From: Casuarina equisetifolia
Lineage: Eukaryota > Streptophyta > Magnoliopsida > Fagales > Casuarinaceae
Reading direction: 5' to 3'
DNA length: 64,000 nucleotides
NCBI GenBank assembly: GCA_028551475.1
Contig: CM052358.1
Location: 2,420,501 to 2,484,500 of the forward strand
The translations under genes and the position numbers were made by a program. The notes under the pieces are model-generated. The model saw nothing but the letters and a program-made list of their open reading frames with translations. It did not search any database and was not told the DNA's origin. Below are positions 61,201 to 64,000 of the stretch, one piece after another (the stretch's first letter is position 1; the number at the start of each line of letters is the position of its first letter).

Positions 61201-62455
61201 TCAAGGTTTGGAGATTCTGAGACCCGGACGAACAAAATATTCTCCCCATATTTGCCTATCCAAATACAATGTAGTTAAGAAAGCTGTCACCAAAAACACA
61301 TTTAATGTCTATAACATTTCTACATGGAATAGATATGATATTTGAGCCATAAGAAATAAATCCCAATCCCAATCCCAATCCCAATCTCATTGAAAGAGTA
61401 AGAAATAAACAAATTCTGAAACAATGCCATCAATAGATATGGCAGCAACTCTGATGTACTGGACGTTTCTAAAGCACTAGAATGACTGCAGGGAACATAA
61501 AGAAATGAACCAAAATTAGCAATGGCCTACCAATGTTTTACCTTGTGACATTAAGATCTTTTCAATTACGCTCGAAAAGTTTGACCCCTCAATGTGAAAG
61601 CTTTCCTATTCATTCTAGTTCAGGTAAAAAAGACTACATTGTAAGTGATCTGCTTTTATCAATGGCTTAAGGTTTGCCCTTTAAAAGGACTCACGTATTT
61701 TTAATATTTAATAAAGCATTTGGCTACTGCCAAGTAAAATTATACATACATATATATAAAGTCGGTGATGAATTACCTTTAATATCCTGATCCTGACAAA
61801 GCATTTTCACCAGTGTGGTCTTCCCGCATCCTCCAGAAGCAGATATTAGAAGCATCGGTACCTTCTCAACGAGCAGCTGCCTCTTCAACTGCTCCGTGTG
61901 CACACCCAACCCCACAGTACGTCTAGGGGGTGGAGGAACCGCGCAAGAAAGATTGCTTATCACAGTGGTTCGCAAATCCCTTGCCAAATTATCCAATTCA
62001 ATCCTATTTACAGTGCTTTCGATATTCCTTATGACGGTCGTATTATTCCTTATGATGGTCCTACTCTCCAATCCAATCTTTGTCTGAAATAGGGGGAGAA
62101 AAAAATCAATGGAATTCTGAATCTCCTGTTCCAACTGGGAGAGTTTGGCACCGTATACGGATTTCTGGGGGTTCCACTCTCCGATTTCCAAGCACTTCCC
62201 AACGAGTTCCTTGCCCTCGTCCATTAGTTTGATGAACTCCTTTGTTGCATCTTCTTCGAGACCCAGTACTTCGTTTAAGTCTCTTATCTCTTTAACCCAT
62301 TTATTCAAAGTATCTAGTTTAGATTCGAGGCTTTTGAGACTAGATTTGAACGTAAGGGCATTCCTACCTGCATTCCTTACTGCTTCACACAACAAGTCTA
62401 ATGCTGACCCAAATAGAGCACCCAGAGCAGCCCCCCCAATAAATGCTCCCGCCAT
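58216..62455 (-). pseudogene. RNL copy H: full-length gene broken by a TRIM element and other lesions
   Basis: Exons: 62455-61777, 61255-60506 (with the insertion), 60202-59865, 59382-59168, 59060-58216. Exon 1: MAGAFIGGAALGALFGSALDL, PPPPRRTVGL, P-loop SASGGCGKTTLVKM. Exon 2 is interrupted inside the kinase-2 codons (LLILDD|VWSES) by a 351-bp element that brings in a stop at once. It also lacks one base near 60570 (ahead of the DSAEL-type codons). Exon 3 lacks 18 nt (IDMWDADG, six residues shorter). Exon 4 has LQHYLLRQLAI (QHY, not QHD). Exon 5 has a TGA at 58317-58315, 33 codons before the ancestral end. Its exon 1 is very close to that of copy D over the second half, suggesting gene conversion or recent shared ancestry. 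Confidence 0.9.
60717..61067. mobile_element. TRIM element (351 bp) in RNL copy H
   Basis: Two 128-bp direct terminal repeats (60717-60844 and 60940-61067), each starting TGTTGGAGGATTAAAATATCC-like text (TGTTGGAGGATT) and ending TAATA. They differ at 6 of 128 positions, all transitions. A PBS-like TGATATCGGAGCC follows the first repeat directly (initiator tRNA-Met type with two changes), and a purine tract (gcggggag) precedes the second. The element is flanked by a perfect 5-bp duplication, atcgt (60712-60716 and 61068-61072). This is the full architecture of a terminal-repeat retrotransposon in miniature, with a 95-bp non-coding interior. Confidence 0.94.
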
Positions 62456-62630
62456 TACTTTTCTTCGCCAACAAACCCAAAAGCTCCAATATGGTAGAAG
62501 AAAACAAACCTAAGATTTTGTGCTCAATATCCTTACTAGCCAAGTTAACAACGACAACACTCGCCCATTCTGTGTTTCAAACTCTGATGTGTTTTTTTTC
62601 TCCCTGTTTTCCTTTTTAGCTCTGATGGGG

Positions 62631-63111
62631 CTGCCAAGCATAAAAGCTAAACAAAAATAGAGAATCAGAAGGAAAGAAAAGCTCCTGCATCCACCATCTT
62701 TAGAATCTAATAAAACAAGGACACACTCTGGTCGCGTATGCTAAAACGTAAAGTAAGCCAACTTATACCTCAGATCTTAAGTCTTCTCACTGATGGGGAA
62801 GTGTAGCAGCAAATATAAGCAAAATCAATCAGAGACAGCAGGACAAGAAACGGAAGAAATGTATGCGTCTTCGTAAAAGGCAAAAGCAATGGATCATACC
62901 TTTCTCTGCAATTTAGCATGTACATTAATGCCAGGAACCACGAAGTTTCGAGTTTGAGCCTTGTCCCTCTCAGGATTCCACTAGCAGTGATATAATGTGA
63001 AGGATGATATATTGTTTGTTGACTGACCTCAAGCCTCGTCCCTCTTAGGAGTCTTCTTGCTGAAAAGCAACGCGATATCCGGGGGGAAGATTAATATATT
63101 GTTTGTTGACT
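62631..63111 (-). promoter_or_regulatory. 5' leader of copy H: probable UTR intron and W-box pair
   Basis: Probable 269-bp 5'UTR intron: donor gcagagaaag|gtatgat (62899-62898), acceptor ttatgcttggcag ending at 62631. TTGACT cores at 63019-63024 and 63106-63111. Layout equals that of copy D. Confidence 0.55.
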
Positions 63112-63649
63112 GACTTCATCTCAGAAAAATCTGAAGTTGCACGACGACTGACGAAGGTCTTCGAGAGCGTATTATTTAGTTTTTACAAAGTTCTGCAAAC
63201 AGTACTTGGGATTTGGAAGAAAATCGATTCTCCATCTCATACGGATTTGTTGGCAGAATGCATAAATGTGCCACATTTTCATTGCGTTTCCTAGGTTGCG
63301 TAATTTGTTCGAAGTATCGAACTTTACAGCTCTTGCCATCGATTTCACACGCTCGACAGCAACCGCCATGTTTGGCCCTCTCGATGTTCTCGGTGATTTG
63401 ATCAATTGGTCCAAATTTTTACAACTTTAGTGTCAGTCTAGTGAAACTCCAAGCTTTTTGTTTTGGAGAAATTTTGTTATAAACGAAGACAATCTGGGCT
63501 CTGCTCTTTTTTCTCCTACAAACACAAGCTTAGCTAAAATATTGAAAATCCTTACTTTGCCATCCTAATCACTCAAGCCAAAGCGATTCCTTTTCTAACT
63601 ACCAGTTGTTCCCCAGACAAATTCTTCTTCGTTCCATCAATTAGTCTTA

Positions 63650-64000
63650 TTCTTTGATGCGGATCACATCATTCTTTAATCTCGTTCGTGAGATTTATAA
63701 AACTAAATATGTTTTATGTATTCTTATAATTTCTGTGTATCAAACTACGGTGGAGGTGGGTTGGGGAAGACCAATAATTGTAGCCCCCAGTCATAGGGTT
63801 GCTTTGCTTTGTAAGTCCATGGATGAAAACGGGGAAGCTTCGAGGTGGGTTCCTACGGCTACAACTTTATGTGGCTCTATATTCTTCCTTACCTCAACTT
63901 GCTTTTCATAGATTGTCACGAGGGAAACAGTGAGGAAACTTCAGAACCTGAGAAAATTATGGCCTTCCACTTCCTTTTTCTTTTTCTTTTTCCTAGCATG
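63650..64000. repeat. Distal 5' block of RNL unit H
   Basis: The fifth copy of the block (caaactacggtggagg at 63739), running out of the window. The array therefore probably continues to the right. Confidence 0.7.

Noticed and set aside
20480-64000. Assignment of the RNLs to the ADR1 subgroup
   Set aside because: Exon layout and LRR text fit the NRG1/At5g66900 type better as I know it, but a tree would be needed to settle this.

Overview
This is nuclear DNA of a flowering plant. Genes carry GT-AG introns, two chloroplast proteins (PsaH, RPS17) have N-terminal transit peptides, and there is a GLABRA2-type HD-ZIP IV factor and Ty1/copia-type retroelements. The resistance genes are RPW8-type NLRs (RNLs) of the NRG1/At5g66900 kind. 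That type is known from dicots and absent from monocots, so a non-monocot angiosperm, probably a eudicot, is the best guess. The species cannot be named from the sequence.

Positions 1-11.7 kb are gene-rich and ordinary. A four-copy ~243-bp tandem repeat (441-1412) is followed by psaH on the minus strand (three exons, 144 aa) with a tRNA-Thr(AGU) gene nested antisense in its second intron. Next come intronless RPS17 on the plus strand (161 aa) and an 11-exon GL2-like gene on the minus strand (753 aa, all splice phases consistent). From 11.7 to 20.5 kb the DNA is AT-rich, with no gene I can name and one exon-like orphan segment at 18123-18241.

From about 20.5 kb to the end lies a cluster of RNL genes, all on the minus strand, built by repeated segmental duplication. 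Each full unit is a five-exon gene: exon 1 has the RPW8 domain and P-loop, exon 2 kinase 2 and RNBS-B, exon 3 GLPL, exon 4 the QHD motif, and exon 5 the LRRs. Each also has a leader with a probable 5'UTR intron and a distal block; three of the full-length copies (B, D, H) and the exon-5 remnant A also keep paired W-boxes. I name the copies A (21.3 kb), B (24.0-27.9), C (30.3), D (34.5-38.4), E (45.9-49.2, fragments), F (50.1-53.7), G (56.0) and H (58.2-62.5). D is nearly intact, losing only its last 55 residues to a nonsense codon. F has one single-base frameshift. B, H and E carry several lesions, and A, C and G are LRR-exon remnants.

Three kinds of retroelement punctuate the cluster. One is a 5.4-kb composite of two non-autonomous copia-like elements in inverted orientation with apparently exchanged 3' LTRs (40098-45505). 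One is a 651-bp solo LTR in the probable 5'UTR intron of F, with a perfect 5-bp target duplication. One is a 351-bp TRIM element inside the kinase-2 codons of H, also with a perfect 5-bp duplication. The picture is of a helper-NLR array decaying by point lesions, deletions and retroelement insertion.
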